A model generated the notes under the pieces. The model saw nothing but the letters and a program-made list of their open reading frames with translations, searched no databases and had not been told where the DNA came from. The translations under genes and the position numbers were made by a program. 5,870 bases of DNA, from NCBI GenBank assembly GCA_024405075.1, contig JAKSPG010000085.1, positions 1 through 5,870 of the forward strand. The letters run 5' to 3'. This DNA is from Elusimicrobiaceae bacterium. GTDB lineage: Bacteria; Elusimicrobiota; Elusimicrobia; Elusimicrobiales; Elusimicrobiaceae. Shown piece by piece: positions 1 to 5,860 of the stretch (its first letter is position 1; every line of letters begins with the position of its first letter).

Positions 1-11
1 TTATTTTGCAT
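1..11 (-). CDS. 5' end of a gene leaving the left edge, possibly a type IV pilin (partial)
   Basis: An ATG lies at 11-9 on the minus strand, followed by CAA, AAT and the first two bases AA of the next codon (Met-Gln-Asn-Lys/Asn). A six-G run at 23-18 sits 6 bases before the ATG, the same spacing and G-rich style as the ribosome binding site of the pilin gene at the other end of the window. Promoter-like sequence lies just upstream, and a terminator separates it from the preceding operon. Only three codons are visible, so the product cannot be read. The guess of another pilin rests solely on the matching upstream region and on the short polar leaders (M-K/Q-N-K) usual in such pilins. That a gene starts here is fairly likely; its identity is speculative. 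Confidence 0.5.
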
Positions 12-17
12 ATATGT

Positions 18-23
18 CCCCCC
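18..23 (-). promoter_or_regulatory. G-run ribosome binding site for the left-edge gene
   Basis: Read on the minus strand this is GGGGGG preceded by A, 6 bases before the ATG at 11-9. It decides the start of the partial gene. The pilin at the right end has AGGGGG at the same distance from its ATG, which supports both calls. Confidence 0.6.
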
Positions 24-34
24 TTATAAATGGG

Positions 35-66
35 CTTATAGGCAAAATGTAGCAAAAAAAAGTCAA
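35..66 (-). promoter_or_regulatory. Putative promoter of the left-edge gene
   Basis: On the minus strand TTGACT (66-61), a near-consensus -35, runs directly into a T-tract, then GCTACATT and later TATAAG (40-35). The -10 choice is unclear. TACATT (51-46) follows TGC as an extended -10 would, but is only 9 bases from TTGACT. TATAAG is 20 bases away, longer than the usual 16-18. The promoter sits between the operon terminator and the ATG, where one is needed, and shares TTGNCT, the T-tract and TTTTGCTACA with the pilin promoter at the right end. The location is well supported; the exact elements are not. Confidence 0.5.
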
Positions 67-97
67 GTTTTATTTTCCCTGCGTGCGGCAAACATAC

Positions 98-131
98 AAA
101 AAAGCGGCACAAACAAAATGCTTGTGCCGCT
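98..131 (-). terminator. Rho-independent terminator of the four-gene operon
   Basis: A perfect 10-base-pair stem (103-112 with 122-131, AGCGGCACAA against TTGTGCCGCT) encloses a 9-base loop. On the minus strand the stem is followed at once by a run of T residues (A run 98-103 on the plus strand). It begins 22 bases past the stop codon of the TPR gene. On the plus strand no T-run follows directly, so it is read as unidirectional. A partial copy of the left arm (GCGGCA) also lies at 85-90. Confidence 0.92.
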
Positions 132-153
132 ACCAAACCAATCAACTTTTTTG

Positions 154-1494
154 TTACTCTAACAATTTTCCGTCGTCAAAGCAAACGGTGTATCCATAAT
201 AGCCGTAGCTTTCCGCCAATGAATTGCGCGGCACTTTAACGGACGGATTTTTCTTAGCGCGTTCTTTCATCAAGTAATAATAAGGAATGCTTTTTTTCGG
301 ATCGGGCGTTTCACGCGCGACAATGAAGTAACGCCGTTTCGTTTTGGTAACCGGCAGGATATACACCCCCAAATCCTTGCGAAGCGTTTCCTCGGAACAT
401 TTGGTTTGTTTGGTAATAAAATTGAGTTCCCGGCGGGAAATTTCCATATATCCGGCTTTTTTCAGTTCTTCTTCGCGCTTGGCAAGTTGGCCTAAAAACG
501 CTTTAGTCGGCGGGAGTGATTCGTTGGGGCGCAGGAAAGCTTTGCGGTTGCGCAGTGCCTCCGTATATACCTTAAAGCCGCTTTCGGTCAGTGTGTTGTC
601 AGAGTTGAAAACTTTGTTACCTTTTAAGTCCCGCAAACTAAACACTTCCTGCACCGGCACGCCTACGCGCTGAAATACGGCAATAGCGTCTTGCCCGACG
701 CTCTTTTTCAGCACTTCGTACCCGGCCAACGTCAGTAAACTACGCTCAAAATTGGTGTCTTTATCCAGCGTGACTATATATTCCGGCGGAACAGTCGTAT
801 ATTTATTTCTCAAATAATCTACCCCACGGCGTTGTTCAGCCCGGTGGATATCGGAAAAAAGTTGACGCAGTTCGTCGGTTAGTTCGGTAACATCGGGTTT
901 AACGGCGTAGCGTTGTTTAAGCGCGTCCAAAATTTCTCTGTCTGTAAAATACAACGGCTCCAAATTGATCATCCGTTGCCGCGCCACTAAATTGAGCGGC
1001 TCCACCGCTAATGCCGAGCGGTAAAACTCCGCCGCACCTTTCTTATCGCCGCGGTATTCAATGATAGCTCCCTTGCCCACCAGCGAATTGACGTTGGCGG
1101 CGTTGGCCTGGAGCGACTTGGTATACCACTCAAACGCTTGATCGTTTTGCTGACGTTTAAGTGCGATATCTCCCAACATGGAGTAGGTATACGAAAAATA
1201 CGGTGATGAGGGTTTCATCCGTTTTAATGCTTCCTGGAACGATTTTTCCGCACCGTCCAAATCGTCTAACGTCAACTGCAAGCCCGCCAGGGAAAGCAGC
1301 ACATCTGTATTGCCGGGGTAGGCGCGCAAACATTTGGAAAAAATATCTTTGGCCTGGTTATATTCCTGTGCGGCAAAAGCTTTTTTTCCTTCTTCTATAC
1401 AAGCTGGTTCTTTTTCGGCTAATGCCGGTTGAAATATCCCCGCCAGCAACAATACAACACTCCCTTTAACCAACCAGGGTTTTAAGTAACGCAT
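154..1494 (-). CDS. Secreted TPR-repeat protein with an unrecognised C-terminal domain
   Basis: This 446-residue protein has a clear Sec signal peptide: basic residues at K5 and K10, a hydrophobic core at about 11-22, and a probable signal peptidase I cut after ALA26. It should therefore act in the periplasm or beyond. Residues of about 32-175 form roughly four tetratricopeptide-type helical pairs with the usual small/Ala and Tyr/Pro positions (for example GKKAFAAQEYNQAKDIFSKC, and a repeat near 100-133). These usually bind partner proteins. Residues of about 180-446 match no family I recognise; this part is charged and ends in a Tyr-rich stretch at about 429-435. Four cysteines (32, 55, 366, 438) would be in the mature protein and could form disulfides. 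There is no lipobox. The start is supported by AGGAG 6 bases upstream. The gene is last in the operon and overlaps the prenyl synthase gene by 29 bases. The function is unknown. Confidence 0.88.
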   Translation of the reverse strand: MRYLKPWLVKGSVVLLLAGIFQPALAEKEPACIEEGKKAFAAQEYNQAKDIFSKCLRAYPGNTDVLLSLAGLQLTLDDLDGAEKSFQEALKRMKPSSPYFSYTYSMLGDIALKRQQNDQAFEWYTKSLQANAANVNSLVGKGAIIEYRGDKKGAAEFYRSALAVEPLNLVARQRMINLEPLYFTDREILDALKQRYAVKPDVTELTDELRQLFSDIHRAEQRRGVDYLRNKYTTVPPEYIVTLDKDTNFERSLLTLAGYEVLKKSVGQDAIAVFQRVGVPVQEVFSLRDLKGNKVFNSDNTLTESGFKVYTEALRNRKAFLRPNESLPPTKAFLGQLAKREEELKKAGYMEISRRELNFITKQTKCSEETLRKDLGVYILPVTKTKRRYFIVARETPDPKKSIPYYYLMKERAKKNPSVKVPRNSLAESYGYYGYTVCFDDGKLLE

Positions 1495-2287
1495 GAAAAG
1501 CTCCTATGACTTTTTCGGTCTTTGTTAGTTTGATGGGTTGAACAAACACAAATCCCGTCTTTTTTATTTTAGCAAGATTTTTAGCATATACGCAGGCAAT
1601 CATCCGGCACGGCAACATTTTAAGTCGAGGCAACCGGTTCATCTGCACGTTTGCGGCCGCATAAAGCCGGCAAGCAGTTTTGTGCAACTGCACCAACACG
1701 CGCGACGTACGTTTGGGCTGCCGCCCGGCTAATACATCTTCGCGCGAAACGCGGTAACGCGTCAGTAATGTTTGCGGCAGATAGATCCGCCCCAAATTTG
1801 CATCCGCCGGCACATCGCGGATGATATTGGTTAGCTGTACGGCCCCGCCGAGTGCTTTGGCCAGTGCTTCGGCTTGCGGGCCTTTAACGTCCATAATATC
1901 CAAGGTGGCCAATCCCACAATAACAGCCACGCGGTACAAATACCACTCCAGTGCGCGCAACGTGTCGTAGGTCTTGCCTTGCAAATCGGCGCGCATACCT
2001 TCAATTAAAAGTAAAAAGCGGTCCGGCGTGAGGCCAAATTCATCCACCACTTCCGCAAGTTGCTTGCCTAATTCGGTCGTAGCCGTGTGGTTGAAAATCC
2101 GTGCGACTTCTTCCTGCCAAAAATCCAGTTGCTTAAACGGGTCGTTATCAGATGGCTCATCCACAATATCATCCACCAGACGGCAAAATTCATAATATGC
2201 AGCTAACGCCGCCCGCCGGCGTTTGGACAAAAAGAAAAACGCCGGACCAAAACTGGATTTTTTATATGATACGTTAGCAGATCTCAT
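1466..2287 (-). CDS. Squalene/phytoene synthase family protein (HpnD-like head-to-head prenyl synthase)
   Basis: With a start at 2287 this is a 273-residue protein of normal length for bacterial phytoene or presqualene diphosphate synthases. The family joins two prenyl diphosphates (FPP or GGPP) head to head, using Mg2+ held by two Asp-rich motifs. Both are present: DDIVD at 39-43, within a CRLVDD context, and the RDVPAD motif with D158 and D162, inside a block (about 148-171) ending GRIYLP. The central YLYRVAVIVGL (116-126) is also typical. It looks most like HpnD of hopanoid/squalene synthesis, but CrtB-type phytoene synthases share all these motifs, so the substrate is open. No other isoprenoid gene is in view. 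An upstream extension (to 2413) is rejected: it reads PanK coding sequence in another frame and lacks the family fold. ATG 2287 has GGAA 6 bases upstream; ATG 2299 has no such site. It overlaps the PanK gene by 14 bases and the TPR gene by 29. Confidence 0.87.
   Translation of the reverse strand: MRSANVSYKKSSFGPAFFFLSKRRRAALAAYYEFCRLVDDIVDEPSDNDPFKQLDFWQEEVARIFNHTATTELGKQLAEVVDEFGLTPDRFLLLIEGMRADLQGKTYDTLRALEWYLYRVAVIVGLATLDIMDVKGPQAEALAKALGGAVQLTNIIRDVPADANLGRIYLPQTLLTRYRVSREDVLAGRQPKRTSRVLVQLHKTACRLYAAANVQMNRLPRLKMLPCRMIACVYAKNLAKIKKTGFVFVQPIKLTKTEKVIGAFHALLKTLVG
1501..1505 (-). promoter_or_regulatory. Ribosome binding site of the TPR gene, inside the preceding coding region
   Basis: The minus strand reads AGGAG 6 bases before the ATG at 1494. 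It lies within the last codons of the prenyl synthase gene, so translation of the two is probably coupled. It fixes the start of the TPR protein at the residue that gives a complete signal peptide. Confidence 0.8.
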
Positions 2288-3122
2288 GCGTGTTTCCATG
2301 TTGGTGCAAATACGATAACGCCGCACCGGTAGCCGTGGCGTAAATGGCGTGGTTGGGGATCGTGAATTGGACCCCATGTAAACGGCGTAACGCTTCAAAC
2401 ACCTGTTTGGCAAAAGGAACTTGTGTAAGCGTACCGGTTAGAATCACATTTTTGACCCGGTCATTGCGGCACGCAAAAACGGCCATCATACCGATTGTTT
2501 GGAACGTCATATTTAACACACCCAAGGCAATGTCCTCCGGGGCAACGCCGTCTTCCATTTTGCCAAAATTAGAAGCCGTTGTTTCCGGCGGCAAAGTGGA
2601 AATGACCCCGGTGCTGATGTCTTTAATGTTCAAATCTACTCTGGATAACACGCCCGTTTGCGCCATATCCACTCCGGTCTTACAAGAGCTGGCCCCGCAC
2701 ATCTGGCCGCACAACCCCAGCACCGTGCCGCCTCCCACGCCTGAGCCGCCAATGTGCACAATGCCGTCTTTACCCGCACGCACAAATGCCGTGCCGGTAC
2801 CCATACTAACAATCAATCCTTCTTTTTTGCCGGATAACGCTAACCCACCCCGACCGATGGCTTGAAATTCATCTACGCAGGAAGTGGCAATGCCGTATAC
2901 TTCTTTTTTAAATAGCGAGGCCCCCACCCCAGTTAGTACAATTTGAGAAACTTGCGAAAGAGAAAGGCCGTTTTCGTTAATAAATTTCCCGAGCGCACCG
3001 TAGGCAGAGGTCTGCGGATCGGCCGCTTCCACTTTAAGCATGGAAACCAACTTTCCGCTATCCGTGTATCCCACAATTTTGGTGGTGGATCCGCCTACGT
3101 CAATACCAATGACAACGCTCAT
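2274..3122 (-). CDS. coaW: Type II pantothenate kinase (CoaW-like)
   Basis: The 282-residue cytoplasmic enzyme should phosphorylate pantothenate with ATP, the first step of CoA synthesis. It has the ASKHA-fold signatures of the type II (staphylococcal/eukaryotic) family in order: phosphate-1 loop GIDVGGSTTK at 6-15; probable catalytic Glu85 in VDEF, matching the VEF of the staphylococcal enzyme; phosphate-2 loop SMGTGTA at 106-112; the glycine-rich GGSGVGGG at 125-132; ASNFG at 183-187; and a C-terminal ATATGAALSYL. Its length fits the family (about 265-285). It is distinct from CoaA (P-loop kinase) and CoaX. Related 2-hydroxyacyl-CoA dehydratase activators share the first loop but lack the GGSGVGGG and ASNFG blocks. 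A cysteine cluster (C138, C142, C147) follows the glycine-rich loop, which I do not recall as a family feature. The gene starts 9 bases past the M3 peptidase stop, with AAGGAG 5 bases before the ATG. Confidence 0.88.
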   Translation of the reverse strand: MSVVIGIDVGGSTTKIVGYTDSGKLVSMLKVEAADPQTSAYGALGKFINENGLSLSQVSQIVLTGVGASLFKKEVYGIATSCVDEFQAIGRGGLALSGKKEGLIVSMGTGTAFVRAGKDGIVHIGGSGVGGGTVLGLCGQMCGASSCKTGVDMAQTGVLSRVDLNIKDISTGVISTLPPETTASNFGKMEDGVAPEDIALGVLNMTFQTIGMMAVFACRNDRVKNVILTGTLTQVPFAKQVFEALRRLHGVQFTIPNHAIYATATGAALSYLHQHGNTHEIC

Positions 3123-3127
3123 AGTTT

Positions 3128-3133
3128 CTCCTT
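3128..3133 (-). promoter_or_regulatory. Ribosome binding site of the pantothenate kinase gene
   Basis: The minus strand reads AAGGAG 5 bases before the ATG at 3122. The A residues overlap the TAA stop codon (3134-3132) of the upstream M3 peptidase, so ribosomes ending there can restart at once. This supports a shared mRNA. Confidence 0.8.
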
Positions 3134-5174
3134 ATTTTAACCCGATAGATTTTAAGAATGGCTCGTTGTTTACCGGCCGGCCCAAAAAATTTTCCACCAG
3201 TTGGTTTTCATCCAACGTGCCGCCTTTTTCCAGAATTTCGCGGCGATATCTTAAGCCGGTGTTTGTGTCAAAAACACCATTCTTTTCAAACTCGCTGAAA
3301 AAATCTTCCGCAATCACTTCCGACCACAAATACCCATAATACCCCGCATCGTAGCCGCCCATAATATGTCCAAACGACGCTTGCGGAATGGTGTTTTTGG
3401 TTAAGTGAATGCGGCAGATTTTTTTCGTTAAATCAAAATATAATTTAGTGGTGTCAGGGGTTTTGTCCAGGGTGTGCAGTGTCATATCGTACTGGGCAAA
3501 AAAGTTTTGACGCAAATACGCTGTGGCCGTGCCGAAATTTTTGGCATCCAGCATGCGTTTAATCAAATCGTCCGGCAACGGCTCGCCCGTTTTGTAGTGC
3601 CGGCTAATTTTTTTAAGTACCGTCGGGTTCCATGCCCAGCGTTCCAACAACTGGCTGGGGGCTTCCACAAAATCCCAACTAACGCTGGTACCGGCTTGCG
3701 GGGCATATTTGGCGCGTGTAAGTGCGTTGTGCAGGACGTGGCCGAACTCGTGGAACAACGTTTCCACTTCGCTGTGCTTTAATAAAGAAGGCGTATTTTC
3801 CGACGGCTTATTCATATTGGCCACAATCGCCACAAACGGAGTTTGATAAGAGCCGTCCTGTTTTTCCTCGCCGCTAACCAAATCAAAACAGGCGGCGTGT
3901 TTGTACTTGCCTTCGCGCGGATACAGGTCCATGTAAAAGTACGCAATCAAATGTTTATCTTGCGCGTCTGTGACGGCAAACGCTTTTACATCCGGGTGCC
4001 AAACGGGAATCTGCACCGGCTTAAACGTGATGCCGAATAAATTACCGAATAAGTCCAACATCCCGCTGATAACAACCTGCGAAGGGAAATACTCTTTGAT
4101 TTTTTCGCTGTCCAGCTGTAAATGTTCCTTGCTGTATTTATATCCCCAGTACGCGCTTTCCCACGGATACACTACGCGTGATTTTTTGCCCGTCTTTTCG
4201 TTTTTGTACGTTACCATTTGACGTGTTTCTTTTTTGCCCAACGGGGTTAATTTTTTCTGTAAATCTTTCAAAAACGTCATAACGGTTTGCGGGTTTTTGG
4301 CCATGCGGTCTTCTAACTGCAAATCAGCATACGTTTTGTAACCTAACAAATGTGCGGCCTGCCGGCGCAAGGTAAGTGATTTTTCTAACAACGTAATGTT
4401 TTGTTCCCCGCCGCGGCGGTTGTATTTGTATTCCAGTTGTTTGCGCGCGTCCTCGTCTTCTGCGCTTTTCATAAAGGGAATAACGTCGGGGTAATCAAGC
4501 GTAATGATATATTTTCCGTCGTCTGTTTTTTGGAGTTTTTGGATATAGTCCTCATCTAGCCCGGTTAGTTGTTCGCGCGTTACGTACAGCGGGTCTTTAT
4601 ATTCGCGGATGTTTTGGTCAAACAAAATAGCGTTTTGGGCTTCTTCTTTATTAAGTGCTTTGAATGTTTCCAAATCCTCATCGTTGAGATCCATCCCTTT
4701 GTACTTAAACCCGATGAGCATTTCTTTAACCAGTTTGGCCTGTACGGGGTCCAGTTGCGGGTGGGTGTCGGTGTACGCACGAATCGCGCGGTAGATATCG
4801 CGCCGGGCCGATACGTCCACCATATATTGGCTGACTTGCATTTCCAGCGCGGTGACGGCATCGCGCAGGTTTTTATCGGTAGATACGTAGCCCAAAAATC
4901 CGCTTACGCCCAGCGCACGGTGGTATTTTTGAAAGATGCGGTAATAGCCCAAAATCGTATTGTCAAAGGTGCGTTTCTCAGCGGGCATGGCCACAAAAGC
5001 GGCAAGATCTTTTTCCAATTCCTTCCGGGCGGCGGCTTCGGCCGGGGCTAATTCCTCGGCTTTGTAATTAAAATGTAACACGCCGTTTTGGTTAAACATA
5101 GGTTGCATGGCAAAAACCCCCGTTGAAATAAATACTAAAAAAGATATGAGTACGATTTTTTTCGTCATACTCAT
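3132..5174 (-). CDS. Secreted M3-family zinc oligopeptidase (thimet oligopeptidase/Dcp type)
   Basis: This 680-residue protein is full length for peptidase family M3, zinc enzymes that cut short peptides inside a deep channel. The zinc site is intact: HEFGH at 475-479 (ligands H475 and H479, catalytic E476) and the third ligand E504 in DFVEAPSQ, exactly 25 residues after the second His as in thimet oligopeptidase. H603, Y608, Y612 and Y615 in the GHIMGGYDAGYYGYLW block match the substrate-binding His and Tyr residues of that enzyme. Unlike most cytosolic members it has a signal peptide (K5-K6, core 7-21, probable cut after VFA22), and it has no lipobox, so it probably works in the periplasm on imported peptides. 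It heads the operon. ATG 5174 and ATG 5168 (third codon) are both possible starts; neither has a Shine-Dalgarno site, and the upstream sequence suggests a leaderless start at 5168. Dcp versus oligopeptidase activity cannot be decided from sequence. Confidence 0.94.
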   Translation of the reverse strand: MSMTKKIVLISFLVFISTGVFAMQPMFNQNGVLHFNYKAEELAPAEAAARKELEKDLAAFVAMPAEKRTFDNTILGYYRIFQKYHRALGVSGFLGYVSTDKNLRDAVTALEMQVSQYMVDVSARRDIYRAIRAYTDTHPQLDPVQAKLVKEMLIGFKYKGMDLNDEDLETFKALNKEEAQNAILFDQNIREYKDPLYVTREQLTGLDEDYIQKLQKTDDGKYIITLDYPDVIPFMKSAEDEDARKQLEYKYNRRGGEQNITLLEKSLTLRRQAAHLLGYKTYADLQLEDRMAKNPQTVMTFLKDLQKKLTPLGKKETRQMVTYKNEKTGKKSRVVYPWESAYWGYKYSKEHLQLDSEKIKEYFPSQVVISGMLDLFGNLFGITFKPVQIPVWHPDVKAFAVTDAQDKHLIAYFYMDLYPREGKYKHAACFDLVSGEEKQDGSYQTPFVAIVANMNKPSENTPSLLKHSEVETLFHEFGHVLHNALTRAKYAPQAGTSVSWDFVEAPSQLLERWAWNPTVLKKISRHYKTGEPLPDDLIKRMLDAKNFGTATAYLRQNFFAQYDMTLHTLDKTPDTTKLYFDLTKKICRIHLTKNTIPQASFGHIMGGYDAGYYGYLWSEVIAEDFFSEFEKNGVFDTNTGLRYRREILEKGGTLDENQLVENFLGRPVNNEPFLKSIGLK

Positions 5175-5183
5175 ATCATAGCA
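5175..5183 (-). promoter_or_regulatory. Extended -10 promoter element just before the M3 peptidase
   Basis: The minus strand reads TGCTATGAT, a near-consensus extended -10 (TGn plus TATGAT). Six bases separate it from the A of the ATG at 5168, so the expected transcription start is that A itself. No good -35 is seen at 16-18 bases upstream (about CCCGTT), which an extended -10 can partly offset. If active, it would make a leaderless mRNA for the operon, in line with the missing Shine-Dalgarno site. Confidence 0.45.
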
Positions 5184-5227
5184 TTTATGAGGGGGAAAAC
5201 GGGGAAACTGTATACGCGGGCGAACGG

Positions 5228-5800
5228 TTAAGGCAAGTTATACTCGCGCGATGACGAGTCGGACGTTTTAAAAGTGCCTTGGAATAATTTTTCGCAGTAT
5301 CGCCCCGGGTCGCCGGAGAGTGTCACTCCCGCCGCCGTACGTTCCACACAACGCAATTGCCCGTCCAAACCACCATCAACGTAGTAAAAAAAACCACCTC
5401 CTTGATAATTACCGGAAATGCGACCGGCCGTAACCATACAGTAAGTATCGGACGTTGGTTTCCACAGCTGAAAGGACCATTCGCCGTTAGAACGAGTATC
5501 GGTTGACCGTTCATCCGACGTATCCCGCCACGGCTCACTACCCGTAAACGGAACGTCTATATCCAACTCGTCAAACGTGGGCGCGCACGTACCCTTGGCC
5601 AGGCGGTAGGCATTTTGCGCTTGCCCAAGCGATTTAAGCATAGACATGGCTTGCGTGGCTTTTGATTTTTCTACGGCTTTTCGGTACTGCGGCAACGCCA
5701 CCGCCGCCAAAATACCGATAATTAACACGACTATCAATAATTCAATTAGCGTAAAACCGAAAGCACTTAAACGGCCCGTACAACAACTTTGTTTTTTCAT
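5228..5800 (-). CDS. Type IV pilin-like protein (prepilin with N-terminal methylation motif)
   Basis: The 190-residue protein has a 15-residue basic leader ending in Gly15, then FTLIE. Prepilin peptidase should cut between G15 and F16 and methylate F16; E20 is the conserved Glu5 of the mature pilin. The hydrophobic helix (about 16-36) anchors it in the inner membrane before assembly and packs the filament core. It continues through P37 into an amphipathic helix to about residue 68. The globular part (69-190) has four cysteines (72, 121, 151, 169), probably two disulfides, and a Gly/aromatic stretch at 130-144. It may be a major pilin, a minor pilin or a pseudopilin; no assembly genes are nearby to tell. 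The ATG at 5800 is chosen over an upstream TTG because AGGGGG lies 6 bases before it and the leader is then of normal length. No terminator follows, so its transcript may run into the M3 operon. Confidence 0.93.
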   Translation of the reverse strand: MKKQSCCTGRLSAFGFTLIELLIVVLIIGILAAVALPQYRKAVEKSKATQAMSMLKSLGQAQNAYRLAKGTCAPTFDELDIDVPFTGSEPWRDTSDERSTDTRSNGEWSFQLWKPTSDTYCMVTAGRISGNYQGGGFFYYVDGGLDGQLRCVERTAAGVTLSGDPGRYCEKLFQGTFKTSDSSSREYNLP

Positions 5801-5806
5801 ACGTAT

Positions 5807-5812
5807 CCCCCT
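5807..5812 (-). promoter_or_regulatory. Ribosome binding site of the pilin gene
   Basis: The minus strand reads AGGGGG 6 bases before the ATG at 5800. It settles the start in favour of the short basic leader. The left-edge gene has a G-run at the same distance from its ATG. Confidence 0.75.
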
Positions 5813-5832
5813 ATGTAGGTTAAGATAAAGCA

Positions 5833-5860
5833 AGTGTAGCAAAAAAAAAAACAAAGACAA
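5833..5860 (-). promoter_or_regulatory. Pilin promoter with a T-run in the spacer
   Basis: The minus strand has TTGTCT (5860-5855) as -35 and TACACT (5838-5833) as -10, 16 bases apart. TGC precedes the -10 as in an extended -10. The spacer is almost all T, with 11 in a row (5851-5841). The expected start of transcription is near 5826, giving a leader of about 25 bases with the ribosome binding site near its end. Spacing and both hexamers are good; activity is inferred. Confidence 0.65.

Noticed and set aside
98..152. Bidirectional terminator, using the T-run at 147-152 on the plus strand
   Set aside because: The T-run starts about 15 bases after the stem and no plus-strand gene leads into it.
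154..1494. TPR protein as a lipoprotein, given a cysteine (C32) near the signal peptide
   Set aside because: C32 is six residues past the likely ALA cut and is not preceded by a lipobox; the sequence fits signal peptidase I.
2288..2413. Upstream extension of the prenyl synthase frame adding 42 residues
   Set aside because: This stretch is the 3' part of the pantothenate kinase gene read in another frame. The added residues are basic and unlike the family, and the ATG at 2287 gives normal length with a GGAA site upstream.
2344..2865. Plus-strand open frame of 173 codons
   Set aside because: It lies wholly opposite the pantothenate kinase gene, is rich in Pro/Ser/Thr as expected from an antisense reading, and matches no family.
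2274..3122. 2-hydroxyacyl-CoA dehydratase activator (BadF/HgdC type) because of GIDVGGSTTK and a Cys cluster
   Set aside because: The GGSGVGGG and ASNFG blocks and the overall length fit type II pantothenate kinase, and no GGQD-type activator motif is present.
4569..5051. Plus-strand open frame of 160 codons
   Set aside because: It is antisense to the M3 peptidase, whose catalytic motifs and full length make the minus strand the coding strand. No ribosome binding site or domain is seen.
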